Assembly: GCF_003408845.1 (NCBI RefSeq) | Contig: NZ_LRTV01000001.1 | Location: 74,760 to 138,759, forward strand | Reading direction: 5' to 3' | DNA: 64,000 bases | DNA from: Gardnerella massiliensis | GTDB taxonomy: Bacteria > Actinomycetota > Actinomycetes > Actinomycetales > Bifidobacteriaceae | In this document: positions 31,863 through 40,626 of the stretch, one piece after another | Position numbering within the stretch: position 1 is the stretch's first letter | Layout of the letters: each line of letters opens with the position of its first letter | Made by a program: the position numbers and the translations under genes | The notes under the pieces: model-generated | Database searches by the model: none | What the model saw: the letters and a program-made list of their open reading frames with translations, nothing else | Told to the model about the DNA's origin: nothing

Positions 31863-33992
31863 ATGCATATAAGACCAGGTTCCATGTATCCGCTTGGTGC
31901 CAATTATGATGGTGCCGGCGTGAATTTTGCGCTGTTTTCCGAAGTTGCAAAGCGCGTTGAATTATGTTTGTTTGATGAGCACGATAACGAAACGCGTATT
32001 GATATGACCGAGCAGAACTCATACGTATGGCACAATTATGTGTCTGGTATTCAGCCTGGCCAGCGATACGGGTATCGTGTCCACGGTCCGTATGATCCAT
32101 CTCATGGATTATGGTGTAACCCGCATAAGCTGTTACTTGACCCATACGCTAAGGCGATTGAGGGCAATATTGACGGCGATGAAAGTCTTTTCTCATATTG
32201 GTTCGCCAATCCGGATGATATTTCAGCGATGAATACTCTGGATTCTGCCGCACACACTATGAAAGCTGCTGTTATTAACCCATATTTCGATTGGGGTAAT
32301 GATCAGCATCCTATGATTCCGTATCACGATTCAGTCATTTATGAGGCGCATGTGCGTGGTATGACTAATCTCGACAAGCGCGTTCCGGCGGATATTCGTG
32401 GCACCTATGCTGGTCTTGCGCACCCAAGTGTTATTTCGTATTTGAAGAAACTTGGTATTACTGCAATTGAACTTATGCCGATTCATCAGTTTGTGAACGA
32501 TTCATTCTTGCAAAATAAGGGGTTGAGCAACTATTGGGGCTATAATACAATCGGCTTCTTCGCTCCTCAGAACTCTTATTCAAGCTCAGGTCAGCGCGGT
32601 GAGCAGGTAAATGAATTCAAGTCCATGGTGAAGGCTTATCATGCGGCCGGCATGGAAGTTATTCTCGATGTGGTTTATAACCATACTGCTGAAGGAAACG
32701 ATAGAGGCCCAACTTTAAGCTTCCGCGGTATTGATAATCGAGCCTACTACCGCTTGGTTGACAACGATCAACGTCACTATTTTGATACCACTGGCACCGG
32801 TAATTCGCTGCTTATGCGCTCGCCAAAAGCATTGCGATTGATTACTGATAGTTTGCGCTACTGGGTGACTGAAATGCACGTTGACGGTTTCCGCTTTGAT
32901 TTGGCGGCAACACTTGCGCGTCAATTCCAGGAAGTCGATAAGCTTTCCGCATTCTTCGACATTATTGAGCAAGATCCTATTATTTCAAGTGTGAAGCTTA
33001 TTGCTGAGCCTTGGGATATTGGCGTGGGTGGATATCAGGTTGGTGGCTTCCCTCCAAGCTGGTCGGAATGGAACGGTCGTTATCGTGATTGTGTGCGCGA
33101 TTTTTGGCGGTCGCAGCCTTCGACGCTTCCTGAATTTGCAAGTAGACTTATGGGTAGCTCTGATTTATATGAGCAGAACGGGCGTAAGCCGGTTGCGTCG
33201 GTGAACTTTATTACAGCTCACGACGGCTTTACTATGAACGATTTAGTGAGTTACAACGAAAAGCATAATGAAGCGAATAAGGAAGGCAATTGCGACGGTG
33301 CCAATGATAATCGTTCGTGGAATTGCGGTGTAGAAGGACCTACTAATATTCACGATGTGAACGAACTGCGTGAACGTCAGATGCGTAATCTGTTCTCAAC
33401 TTTGCTTATGAGCCAAGGCATTCCTATGATTTGCGCTGGCGATGAAGTGATGCGTACGCAGAACGGTAACAATAACGCGTATTGCCAAGATAACGCTATT
33501 TCGTGGATGAGTTGGGATTGTAACGAAAAACAGCGCGATATGTTTGATTTCGTTGCTAAGCTCATTCATTTGCGACTAAGTCATCCTGTTCTACATCGTC
33601 GTCGGTTCTTTACTGGTAGATCGAATGAGGATGACGTTTGTGATATTCCGCAAGTTGAGTGGCTTGACCATAGCGGCACTGTTATGGATATGGAAGACTG
33701 GTCAAATACCCATGCCTTATCGGTTATGATTTATTTGAATGGTTCTGATATTCCGGAAACAGACTGGTATGGTACCAGGATGGTTGATAATGATTTCATT
33801 CTTATTTTTAATGCGCATTATGAACCAATCACGTTTACTTTGCCAGATAAGCGTTATGGAGAAAAGTGGAAGCTTATTGTAGACACGCACAATCCAAAAG
33901 GTCCTGAACTTCTTTATGAAGCAGGTTTTAATATTGTTGCTCAGTCGCGTAGTTTCTTGCTCCTTATGAGTGAGCATAAGCCAGAGCACTAG
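31863..33992 (+). CDS. glgX: Glycogen debranching enzyme GlgX
   Basis: A 709-residue cytosolic GH13 isoamylase-type enzyme that removes limit branches of glycogen. An N-terminal CBM48-like domain (RPGSMYPLGANYDGAGVNFALF) is followed by the barrel with DVVYNHTAEG, VDGFRFDLAA (D346), IAEPWDIG (E382) and ITAHDGFTMNDL (D454). No signal peptide is present, unlike the pullulanases at 10.7-20.6 kb, so it acts on internal glycogen or imported dextrins. The start matches the family N-terminus, yet there is no ribosome binding site; a leaderless transcript is likely. Confidence 0.96.
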   Translation: MHIRPGSMYPLGANYDGAGVNFALFSEVAKRVELCLFDEHDNETRIDMTEQNSYVWHNYVSGIQPGQRYGYRVHGPYDPSHGLWCNPHKLLLDPYAKAIEGNIDGDESLFSYWFANPDDISAMNTLDSAAHTMKAAVINPYFDWGNDQHPMIPYHDSVIYEAHVRGMTNLDKRVPADIRGTYAGLAHPSVISYLKKLGITAIELMPIHQFVNDSFLQNKGLSNYWGYNTIGFFAPQNSYSSSGQRGEQVNEFKSMVKAYHAAGMEVILDVVYNHTAEGNDRGPTLSFRGIDNRAYYRLVDNDQRHYFDTTGTGNSLLMRSPKALRLITDSLRYWVTEMHVDGFRFDLAATLARQFQEVDKLSAFFDIIEQDPIISSVKLIAEPWDIGVGGYQVGGFPPSWSEWNGRYRDCVRDFWRSQPSTLPEFASRLMGSSDLYEQNGRKPVASVNFITAHDGFTMNDLVSYNEKHNEANKEGNCDGANDNRSWNCGVEGPTNIHDVNELRERQMRNLFSTLLMSQGIPMICAGDEVMRTQNGNNNAYCQDNAISWMSWDCNEKQRDMFDFVAKLIHLRLSHPVLHRRRFFTGRSNEDDVCDIPQVEWLDHSGTVMDMEDWSNTHALSVMIYLNGSDIPETDWYGTRMVDNDFILIFNAHYEPITFTLPDKRYGEKWKLIVDTHNPKGPELLYEAGFNIVAQSRSFLLLMSEHKPEH

Positions 33993-34029
33993 TAATGGTT
34001 GTGTGAGTTTTCATCCACTTTTGAAAGTT

Positions 34030-34080
34030 AAGGGCAGTGTGGGAGCGCGTTTGTATTTGTGCTTCTGTACTGCCTTTATA
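34030..34080. terminator. Bidirectional terminator between glgX and a convergent gene
   Basis: AAGGGCAGT (34030-34038) pairs with ACTGCCTTT (34069-34077) with one G-T pair and a 30-base loop. T residues on both sides are sparse. Confidence 0.45.
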
Positions 34081-34122
34081 TTATGTGATTGATTGTGTTG
34101 AACGTTGCGTTGAATGTCACTG

Positions 34123-35244
34123 TTAGCGTTGATAGATGACGTGCGACTTGTCGGTTTGTGATTCTTTATTTGCTATAATCATTTGATTAATTTTTGATTG
34201 AAGTCGATCGCTTTGCATGGCTGCAACTTGTCGTGAAAAGACAATAATCCAACCTAGGAAAAGTAAGCATGAAAGTGCTTCCACATTGGTGAGCGTATTA
34301 TGACCATGAAGCCACTGGTTTCCAGCCCACGAAGTGAGTGCAACTGCTAAATCTGAAGCTATATAAAACGTTCGTGACAGCCGAGGAGCAAGCCACGGAA
34401 GACAAACGAGCATAGTGCAGATTAATCCTGTGACGCCTCGCGCACACAAGTCGTGAAGGATGGGGTGTGGCGTGTACCGGAATGTACCTATGCCAATAAA
34501 AGCGATACCTCCAAGAATAAGCAGCGCAGCCATAATGGTAATTCGCACTTTGAAATGCTTCGTTTTTTCTTGGCTGTTTCGTGTTAGTATTTCGTGTTGT
34601 GTTGCAATAAACTCGCTGATAGCAAAGTAGCTAGTAATAATAATGCAAAGTCCTGCTAAAACAAGTGTTGCGTTAAACATATTGGCGGCAAAAGTTGTAC
34701 GATCTCCAAGCTGAGAAAAATTATTGTTGTACCAGTAGGGGTCGTCGGACGTTAATCCTGCTGTTGCTGCTCCAGAAATAACAAATAAGGGGAGTAGTGA
34801 GGCGACAGTTTTTGCTTCTAGTAGTTCTGCTTGGATAAGTGTTGCGTAACCAACTATTCCGGATAATGCTGAACATAATACGGGAAGATAGCTATTCATT
34901 GCTGATCTTCCTATAATCCCGTTGATAATAGAAAGTAGTGCGAAAGACATGAGGAACATGGTTGCGCCGTACATGGTTGAAAGTGCGGTAATTTCAAAAG
35001 TGTGTTTTGCGAGGCGTATTAAGTAGCTGCCGGTAAATTTTTTGTTGGTGCGTAAATATCCAATAACGAATGCGTCAACGCTGCAAAGGGCCACAATTCC
35101 AGATGCAGTGAGGAAGAGTCGTTGACTTATTTGCCAAATTGCTGGCATTACGGACATGTATAAAGACATAACAATCATGCCGTAGACAGCGCATGCAAGA
35201 AATGCTATCAAACCTGCTGCTTCTGTTCGTTGAAAACGTCCCAT
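34123..35244 (-). CDS. DUF998-like multi-pass membrane protein
   Basis: A 373-residue protein with about ten hydrophobic helices. It contains GDRTTFAANMFNATLVLAG and FRYTPHPILHDLCARG, which fit my recollection of the DUF998 family (helix pairs followed by a conserved His-Asp). No enzymatic function is known to me. ATG 35244 is chosen because GAGGGG lies 6-11 bases upstream; a TTG seven codons earlier is weaker. It is transcribed alone against glgX. The role is unknown. Confidence 0.7.
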   Translation of the reverse strand: MGRFQRTEAAGLIAFLACAVYGMIVMSLYMSVMPAIWQISQRLFLTASGIVALCSVDAFVIGYLRTNKKFTGSYLIRLAKHTFEITALSTMYGATMFLMSFALLSIINGIIGRSAMNSYLPVLCSALSGIVGYATLIQAELLEAKTVASLLPLFVISGAATAGLTSDDPYWYNNNFSQLGDRTTFAANMFNATLVLAGLCIIITSYFAISEFIATQHEILTRNSQEKTKHFKVRITIMAALLILGGIAFIGIGTFRYTPHPILHDLCARGVTGLICTMLVCLPWLAPRLSRTFYIASDLAVALTSWAGNQWLHGHNTLTNVEALSCLLFLGWIIVFSRQVAAMQSDRLQSKINQMIIANKESQTDKSHVIYQR

Positions 35245-35331
35245 ATAAACCCCTCTGTGGTGCAACTTACTCTATTGTAGCTTGTGCTGGTGGAGATGCT
35301 TTCTGTGTTCTCGCATCAGTGTGTCGCGGAT

Positions 35332-35360
35332 TTGCATTTGTCATAAATGTGCGCTATAGT
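35332..35360 (+). promoter_or_regulatory. tRNA-Pro promoter
   Basis: -35 TTGCAT (35332-35337), 17-base spacer, -10 TATAGT (35355-35360), the same elements as before the tRNA at 8566. Confidence 0.65.
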
Positions 35361-35401
35361 AATTGATTGTGCTTGGAAGCCAGGTTGTGGTTTTGAAGCA
35401 T

Positions 35402-35478
35402 CGGGGTGTAGCGCAGTTTGGTAGCGCGCCTGCTTTGGGAGCAGGATGTCGCAGGTTCGAATCCTGTCACCCCGACCA
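35402..35478 (+). tRNA. tRNA-Pro (anticodon TGG)
   Basis: Acceptor CGGGGTG/CACCCCG, anticodon stem CCTGC/GCAGG with loop TTTGGGA (anticodon TGG), T arm GCAGG-TTCGAAT-CCTGT, discriminator A and an encoded CCA (35476-35478). All stems are complete. Confidence 0.97.
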
Positions 35479-35480
35479 TG

Positions 35481-35508
35481 AGCCCGAGTCTTTGACTCGG
35501 GTTTTTGT
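35481..35508 (+). terminator. Terminator after tRNA-Pro
   Basis: CCCGAGT (35483-35489) pairs with ACTCGGG (35495-35501) followed by TTTTTGTTT. Confidence 0.88.
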
Positions 35509-35670
35509 TTATTAATATTGAATGATATCGCCCAATTTTTCCTTTTATCTTATAGATTTCTATTTTTCTCTAGGCACTCTGTTGAATGATGTCATACTAG
35601 TGTGTATTGTTGAACTGTTGGGCTTGTACATGCAGTAATTGCGTGTGTGAGCTTTACTAATGATTGAATA

Positions 35671-35755
35671 TTGACTCGGGAGCCGCAAGGCTGAGAGGAA
35701 GCGTAAGCTTCGACCGATTGAACGTGTGTTAAGTAATATTAGCAACGGACGTCGC
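35671..35755 (+). promoter_or_regulatory. TPP riboswitch (THI element)
   Basis: The pyrimidine-sensing core GCCGCAAGGCTGAGAGG is followed by a GAAGC/GCTTC hairpin, then GACCGATTGAAC and the pyrophosphate-side element TTAAGTAATATTAGCAACG. These match the conserved THI-box blocks in order and spacing. The closing P1 helix could not be drawn with certainty. It precedes a thiamine-type ECF transporter, the expected target. Confidence 0.85.
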
Positions 35756-35805
35756 TCTTTTCCCGTGCCCCAATCTATCTATTCATAGAAAGAAAGGCAC
35801 TTATT

Positions 35806-36417
35806 ATGTCTACTGTTGAAAATTCGGAAGTAAAACATTCTAACCGTTGGCGAGTTATTGATATTGTTATCGCCGCAATTATCGCCGTTGCCTCTGGTGT
35901 ATTGTTCTGGGCTTGGGACATTGTGTGTGCAGCTCCTACTAATCTTTTCGCAAGCCTGTTGCCTGGCGCTGAAGGTTTGTCTAATGGTTTTTGGCTTTTT
36001 GCTGGACCTTTAGCTGCAATAATCGTGCGTAAGCCTGGTGCTGCATTATTTGCTGAAACTTTAGCTGCGTTTGTTGAACTCATGCTGGGCAATCAGTGGG
36101 GCGTTGGCGGATCTTTGATTGTTGGTATTATACAAGGCATTGGCGCAGAACTTGCGTTCATTTTCTTCATGTATAAGGCATGGAACTTGCTTTCTACCGT
36201 TATTTCGGGTGCGTTGGCAGGTTTGGCTTGCTTCCTTTACAATTGGACTAGCGGTGGCCAGGGCTGGAGTGTTCAGTACATTACAGCAAATGTAATTACT
36301 TCTATTATTTCCGGTTTCATTATTGCCGGCGTGCTGATGTGGGTTGTGCAAAAAGCATTAGCTGCAACGGGTGTTCTCGATCGTTTTGAATCAGGCCGCC
36401 CTCAAGCATTAGTGTGA
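35806..36417 (+). CDS. ykoE: Thiamine/HMP ECF transporter S component (YkoE-like)
   Basis: A 203-residue membrane protein with about six helices. It shows the YkoE pattern: ASGVLFWAWDIVCAAPTNLF, GFWLFAGPLAAIIVRKPGAA and LMLGNQWGVGGSLIVGIIQG, with conserved Trp, Arg and Glu residues that in this family recognise thiamine or its hydroxymethylpyrimidine part. The TPP riboswitch 50 bases upstream supports the substrate. AAAGAAAGG precedes the ATG by about 8 bases. It heads a three-gene transporter operon. Confidence 0.92.
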   Translation: MSTVENSEVKHSNRWRVIDIVIAAIIAVASGVLFWAWDIVCAAPTNLFASLLPGAEGLSNGFWLFAGPLAAIIVRKPGAALFAETLAAFVELMLGNQWGVGGSLIVGIIQGIGAELAFIFFMYKAWNLLSTVISGALAGLACFLYNWTSGGQGWSVQYITANVITSIISGFIIAGVLMWVVQKALAATGVLDRFESGRPQALV

Positions 36418-36444
36418 GCGCTTAAAGAAAGTGCTTGAAATCTT

Positions 36445-36492
36445 AAACTATCGTGTTCTAGTGCTTGCAAAAGCATTAAAACACGATAGTTT
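36445..36492 (+). promoter_or_regulatory. Intercistronic hairpin between the S and ATPase genes
   Basis: AAACTATCGTGTT (36445-36457) pairs perfectly with AACACGATAGTTT (36480-36492); an inner TGCTT/AAGCA stem extends it. No T-run follows, so it is more likely a transcript-stability element or weak attenuator than a full terminator. A TATAAT at 36498-36503 could be an internal promoter. Confidence 0.55.
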
Positions 36493-36528
36493 GTTCATAT
36501 AATGCTTCGGTAATGAAAGTTTGTTATT

Positions 36529-38121
36529 ATGCAACTTGCAGATAATGTCGCATGGGCTCCTGCGAGCGTTGTTGCTCAAGACTGGGGTTGGCGTCACACA
36601 ACGCGTAAAGATTTTGTATTACGTCATGTAAATATTGATATTAAACCAGGCGAACACGTGTTATTGCTGGGCGCGTCTGGAGCTGGTAAAAGTACCTTAA
36701 TGGCAGGTTTGGCTGGTGTTCTTGGAGACGAAACTGAGGGCATGGCAGAAGGTAGCCTTTGTATAGATGGGGTTGAGGCAAAGGATGCACGTGGCAGAGT
36801 CGGTTTGGTTATGCAAGATCCCGATTCTCAGATTATTCTCGAACGAACTGGTGATGATGTTGCTTTCGGCAGTGAAAATCTCGGTATTCCAGTAGAAGAA
36901 ACGTGGAAACGAGTACGTGAATCTTTACAAGCAGTTGGTTTGGACGATATTACTTCAGGAAGTGAAGGTCTTCGTCGATCGACGCAATGTTTATCTGGAG
37001 GGCAGCGACAACGCCTTGCATTAGCTGGTGTGCTTGCTATGCACCCTGGACTGTTGTTATTAGATGAGCCTACAGCCAATCTCGATCCTGAAGGAGTAAA
37101 GCAAGTACATGACGCGGTAGCCAATGTGCTTGTAAAAACTGGTGCCACTATGGTAGTGGTTGAACATCATATTGATATTTGGATGGATCTTATCGACAGA
37201 GTGATTGTAATTGGAAAACCTTCCCAACATCACGCTGACGATACTGACGATACTGGCGATACTGACGCTAACGTTGGCTGCGTTATTGCAGACGGCGATC
37301 CAAAAGAAGTATTTGCACAATTTGGTGACATGCTTGCAAACGGCGGTGCTTGGGTTCCTGGAAGAACTATTACATCGTTTGCTCCGAAAAAAGAATATAG
37401 TTGTGACGATAAATCGCAAGATCTTGCACTTTATACTCGTGACTGTTCCTTCGGAAGAACAGTGCCGTTAGCTCAGCATGTTAATATTGGCTTTCGTTTT
37501 GGTGAAGTAGCTGCGCTCATGGGACCTAATGGTGCAGGAAAAACTACTGTAGCACTCACCCTTGCAGGCCTATTAAAACCTCTTGAAGGAAGCGTGTGTT
37601 TAGCGAAAGATTTGGTTCCTGAAAAGCGAGATAATAATCTTTGGACGTGGAAAAGCCGTGAATTGCTGGGACGCATTGGCATGGTGTTCCAAGAGCCTGA
37701 ACACCAGTTTGTAACGTCGTGCGTACGAGATGAAGTTGCTTTAGGACCAAGAAAGCAAGGCAAAAGTGAGCAAGAATCTTACGATATTGCTGACGCAATG
37801 CTGGAACGTATGAATCTGAAACGTTTTGCGCTAGCTAATCCGTATACCTTATCTGGCGGTGAAAAGCGTCGCCTTTCTGTTGCTTCGTTGCTGGCTGCAG
37901 CTCCCCGAGTAGTTATTATGGACGAACCGACGTTTGGTCAGGACTTTACTACGTGGACGGCCATGGTTGAATTGATTGCGCAAATTCGAGACAGCGGTTC
38001 TGCAGTTATTATGGTTACGCACGATGACGCTTTAGTAGAAGCATTGGGTGCTCGTGTAATACGTGTTGAGCATGAGGAGAGTGTTGATCCTGCGTGCGAG
38101 CAGAGCGAAAGGAACGTGTAA
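36529..38121 (+). CDS. ykoD: Thiamine ECF transporter double ATPase (YkoD-like)
   Basis: A 530-residue protein with two ABC ATPase domains. Domain 1 has Walker A GASGAGKST (48-56), signature LSGGQRQRLALA and LLLLDEPTANLD. Domain 2 has Walker A GPNGAGKTT (near 332), signature LSGGEKRRLSVA and VVIMDEPTFGQD, in which Gln replaces the usual Leu-Asp context. The linker near 230 carries a small in-frame repeat (DDTDDTGDTD, from a 9-bp unit GACGATACT). It drives thiamine uptake with the flanking S and T proteins. The ribosome binding site is weak. Confidence 0.92.
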   Translation: MQLADNVAWAPASVVAQDWGWRHTTRKDFVLRHVNIDIKPGEHVLLLGASGAGKSTLMAGLAGVLGDETEGMAEGSLCIDGVEAKDARGRVGLVMQDPDSQIILERTGDDVAFGSENLGIPVEETWKRVRESLQAVGLDDITSGSEGLRRSTQCLSGGQRQRLALAGVLAMHPGLLLLDEPTANLDPEGVKQVHDAVANVLVKTGATMVVVEHHIDIWMDLIDRVIVIGKPSQHHADDTDDTGDTDANVGCVIADGDPKEVFAQFGDMLANGGAWVPGRTITSFAPKKEYSCDDKSQDLALYTRDCSFGRTVPLAQHVNIGFRFGEVAALMGPNGAGKTTVALTLAGLLKPLEGSVCLAKDLVPEKRDNNLWTWKSRELLGRIGMVFQEPEHQFVTSCVRDEVALGPRKQGKSEQESYDIADAMLERMNLKRFALANPYTLSGGEKRRLSVASLLAAAPRVVIMDEPTFGQDFTTWTAMVELIAQIRDSGSAVIMVTHDDALVEALGARVIRVEHEESVDPACEQSERNV

Positions 38122-38122
38122 T

Positions 38123-39037
38123 ATGAAGTTGCGTAGTGTATCAGAAAATTTCGCTAATAATGTAAGTTCTAAAGCGGATCTTAATCCGAAAGTTGAGGAA
38201 GATCTTGCTAAGGTTTCTTCTATAAATGTCACTTCAGCTTCGCAACGTGTGGAACACGAAAGGCTTGTATCACCATCGTGGTTTATTCGTAAACTTAATC
38301 CAATAAGCCGTTTCATTGGAGCTTTGCTGCTGTGTTTGCCGATGTTTGTTACGTTAGATATTGTTTCAGCTTCTATCGCATTCGGTTTGGATATACTGCT
38401 ATTGGCAATTGGTGGCGTTATGCCGTGGTATGTTTTACGTCACACTTGGCCGGTTTGGATTGCTGCTTCAGGCAGTTTCATATCTGTACTTTTATACGGT
38501 CAAAGCTCCGGAAACGTGCTGTTCCAATTCGGTTGGATGCACGTAAGTCAAGGCTCGTTATATTTAGCTTGTTGCACATTTGTCCGTGTTGCAGCAGTGG
38601 CGGTTCCGGGCGTTATACTGGCGCTCGGCTTAGATCCTACTGATTTGGCAGATGGATTAGTGCAGATTTTGCATTTTTCTCCACGCTTTGTGTACGGTGC
38701 GTTAGCTGGATTGCGCATGTTTACTTTATTACAGGACGATTGGCATGCTTTTGGTTTGGCACGTAGGTCTCGCGGCATTTCAGACGGTAAGGCTTTACAA
38801 CGCATGCTTTCGCAATCTTTTGGTTTGCTTGTGCTTTCTATTCGTCGTGGAACTAAGCTCGCAACCGCTATGGAAGCGAGAGCCTTTGGCAGTACTGTTA
38901 AACGCGTTCCAGCGAGAAAATCCAAATTAACAGTATTTGATTGGGTGTTTTATCTGATTAGTATTGCTATTCCAACTATTGCTCTTTACACTTCAATTCG
39001 AACAGGGTATTGGCATAATGCGTTTATTCGTATGTAA
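38123..39037 (+). CDS. ykoC: Thiamine ECF transporter T component (YkoC-like)
   Basis: A 304-residue membrane protein of the EcfT/CbiQ family. A polar N-terminus of about 60 residues precedes PISRFIGALLLCLPMFV and further helices. Coupling motifs are FGLARRSRGISDG and ATAMEARAFGST, the A-R-G-type boxes. The ATG lies two bases after the TAA of the ATPase gene, with GAAAGGA upstream, so translation is coupled. It completes the YkoE/D/C-type transporter under the riboswitch. Confidence 0.9.
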   Translation: MKLRSVSENFANNVSSKADLNPKVEEDLAKVSSINVTSASQRVEHERLVSPSWFIRKLNPISRFIGALLLCLPMFVTLDIVSASIAFGLDILLLAIGGVMPWYVLRHTWPVWIAASGSFISVLLYGQSSGNVLFQFGWMHVSQGSLYLACCTFVRVAAVAVPGVILALGLDPTDLADGLVQILHFSPRFVYGALAGLRMFTLLQDDWHAFGLARRSRGISDGKALQRMLSQSFGLLVLSIRRGTKLATAMEARAFGSTVKRVPARKSKLTVFDWVFYLISIAIPTIALYTSIRTGYWHNAFIRM

Positions 39038-39097
39038 TTTCGCTATAATTTAGTAGCTAGTAACGTAAGAATGCGCAGAAAAGCTTGAGATTATTGT

Positions 39098-39138
39098 GCG
39101 TACCGTACATGCGTACCGTACATGTTGCTCGCTAGTAT
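39098..39138 (+). promoter_or_regulatory. 13-bp tandem repeat and -10 before aroA
   Basis: GCGTACCGTACAT is repeated in tandem at 39098-39110 and 39111-39123. TAGTAT (39133-39138) is a -10 candidate whose start site would coincide with ATG 39145; no ribosome binding site is present. The repeat covers the -35 area and may be a regulator site. Confidence 0.45.
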
Positions 39139-39144
39139 CGTAGT

Positions 39145-40509
39145 ATGAATGAAATGATGAATCCTTGCAGTTGCCTTAACCTTTGGGCCGCGCCATTATG
39201 TGATACGCCACTCAACGCGACGGTAAATATTCCAGGTAGCAAATCATTATCGAATCGGTATTTGATACTTGCAGCACTTGCAAAAAAACCTGTGATATTA
39301 CAAGGATTGTTGCGTTCTAGAGACACGGAACTTATGATAGATGCGCTCAAAGTTTTTGGCGTCACATGTGAGTCTCTTAACGTTGAAGGGACTATGGTTC
39401 GCGTGGAGCCTCCTGAATCTGGAATATTCAATGTTCAGGAGGGGAGTGTTGTAAATTGTGGTTTAGCTGGAACGGTGATGCGTTTCGTTAGTGCGTTAGC
39501 GCTTTTTGCCGACGGTCCTGTGCGATTTGATGGTGATGAGCAGGCGTATGCACGTCCTATGAAACCAGTACTTGATGGTTTGGAGCAGCTTGGTGCGACA
39601 GTTACGTACCATGGTGCAGTCGGTTTTTTGCCGTATACTATTACGCCTCCGCAGCGTGAAATTTCAGAAGATAATTTGAAGAAAATTGTGCGCATTGATT
39701 CGTCTGCGTCATCTCAATTTATTTCTGCTTTGTTGCTTATTGGATCCAGAATTTCTGGTGGATTATATCTTGAACATACTGGCGCAACTTTGCCGAGTAT
39801 GCCACATATTCGTATGACGATGGATGATATTCGTAAGGCTGCTGGCACTGTACGAATGTGCGAACCTAGTAGTTGGAGTGTTTCGGAAGCGCACTTAGTT
39901 TTGCCAAATGTGGTAGTTGTTGAACCTGATTTGTCAAATGCAGCACCATTTTTGGGCGCAGCATTGATTGCTGGAGGCACAGTTAGGGTTCCAAACTGGC
40001 CGAAGAATACAACTCAGCCAGGGGGTTTGCTTCCAAACTTGCTTGAGCAGATGGGTGCTGTAGTTAATTTTGAAGAAGATAGTGCTAATAGTGAATCTGG
40101 AGTGCTTTCTGTTACTGGCAATGGTAGTATACGTGCAATTTCTTCGCTTGATTTAAGTGCAGCAGGGGAGATTGCTCCGAGTATTGCGGCTATTCTTGCT
40201 TTTGCGGATGGGGCAAGCGAACTTCACGGTATTGCACATTTGCGTGGTCATGAGACGAATCGTTTGGCGGCGTTGGTAGCTGAATTGAAACGTGTTGGAA
40301 TTGGTGCGGAAGAACTTGACGACGGTATTCGTATTGAGCCAAGTAAGCATATTTATGGGGAAGTTATGGAAACGTATGCTGATCACCGTATGGCTACGTT
40401 TGCTGCAATGCTGGGGCTGAGAATAAAAAATATACGCGTCAAGAATATTGTTACAACTCGAAAAACGATTCCTGATTTTCCGGGCATGTGGCATAAAATG
40501 CTTGCATAA
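39145..40509 (+). CDS. aroA: 3-phosphoshikimate 1-carboxyvinyltransferase (EPSP synthase)
   Basis: A 454-residue cytosolic enzyme joining shikimate-3-phosphate and phosphoenolpyruvate in aromatic amino acid synthesis. It has the N-terminal motif IPGSKSLSNRYLILAAL, the LAGTVMRFVSALA loop with the conserved Arg, RPMKPVLDGL, and the C-terminal DHRMATFAAMLGL followed by KTIPDFPGMW. Length and both domains are normal. LAGT replaces the more usual NAGT at the PEP-site loop. It stands alone; the absence of a ribosome binding site with a -10 seven bases upstream suggests a leaderless transcript. Its stop lies inside a 13-bp repeat. Confidence 0.96.
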   Translation: MNEMMNPCSCLNLWAAPLCDTPLNATVNIPGSKSLSNRYLILAALAKKPVILQGLLRSRDTELMIDALKVFGVTCESLNVEGTMVRVEPPESGIFNVQEGSVVNCGLAGTVMRFVSALALFADGPVRFDGDEQAYARPMKPVLDGLEQLGATVTYHGAVGFLPYTITPPQREISEDNLKKIVRIDSSASSQFISALLLIGSRISGGLYLEHTGATLPSMPHIRMTMDDIRKAAGTVRMCEPSSWSVSEAHLVLPNVVVVEPDLSNAAPFLGAALIAGGTVRVPNWPKNTTQPGGLLPNLLEQMGAVVNFEEDSANSESGVLSVTGNGSIRAISSLDLSAAGEIAPSIAAILAFADGASELHGIAHLRGHETNRLAALVAELKRVGIGAEELDDGIRIEPSKHIYGEVMETYADHRMATFAAMLGLRIKNIRVKNIVTTRKTIPDFPGMWHKMLA

Positions 40510-40540
40510 CAAGTTTGCATAACAAGTTTGCATAACAAAT
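40502..40540. repeat. 13-bp repeat across the aroA stop codon
   Basis: TTGCATAACAAGT occurs twice (40502-40514, 40515-40527) plus a partial third copy. The first copy contains the aroA stop TAA. Confidence 0.8.
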
Positions 40541-40571
40541 AATCCCGAGCCTTATTCGACTCGGGATTATT
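40538..40571. terminator. Bidirectional terminator between aroA and ackA
   Basis: AATAATCCCGAG (40538-40549) pairs perfectly with CTCGGGATTATT (40560-40571), with T-rich sequence on the plus side and A-rich on the other, serving the two convergent genes. Confidence 0.85.
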
Positions 40572-40626
40572 TATATCTATTCAAATTTATTTTTATTTAT
40601 TATTTCGCTCTGTTTAGCGAAACTGT

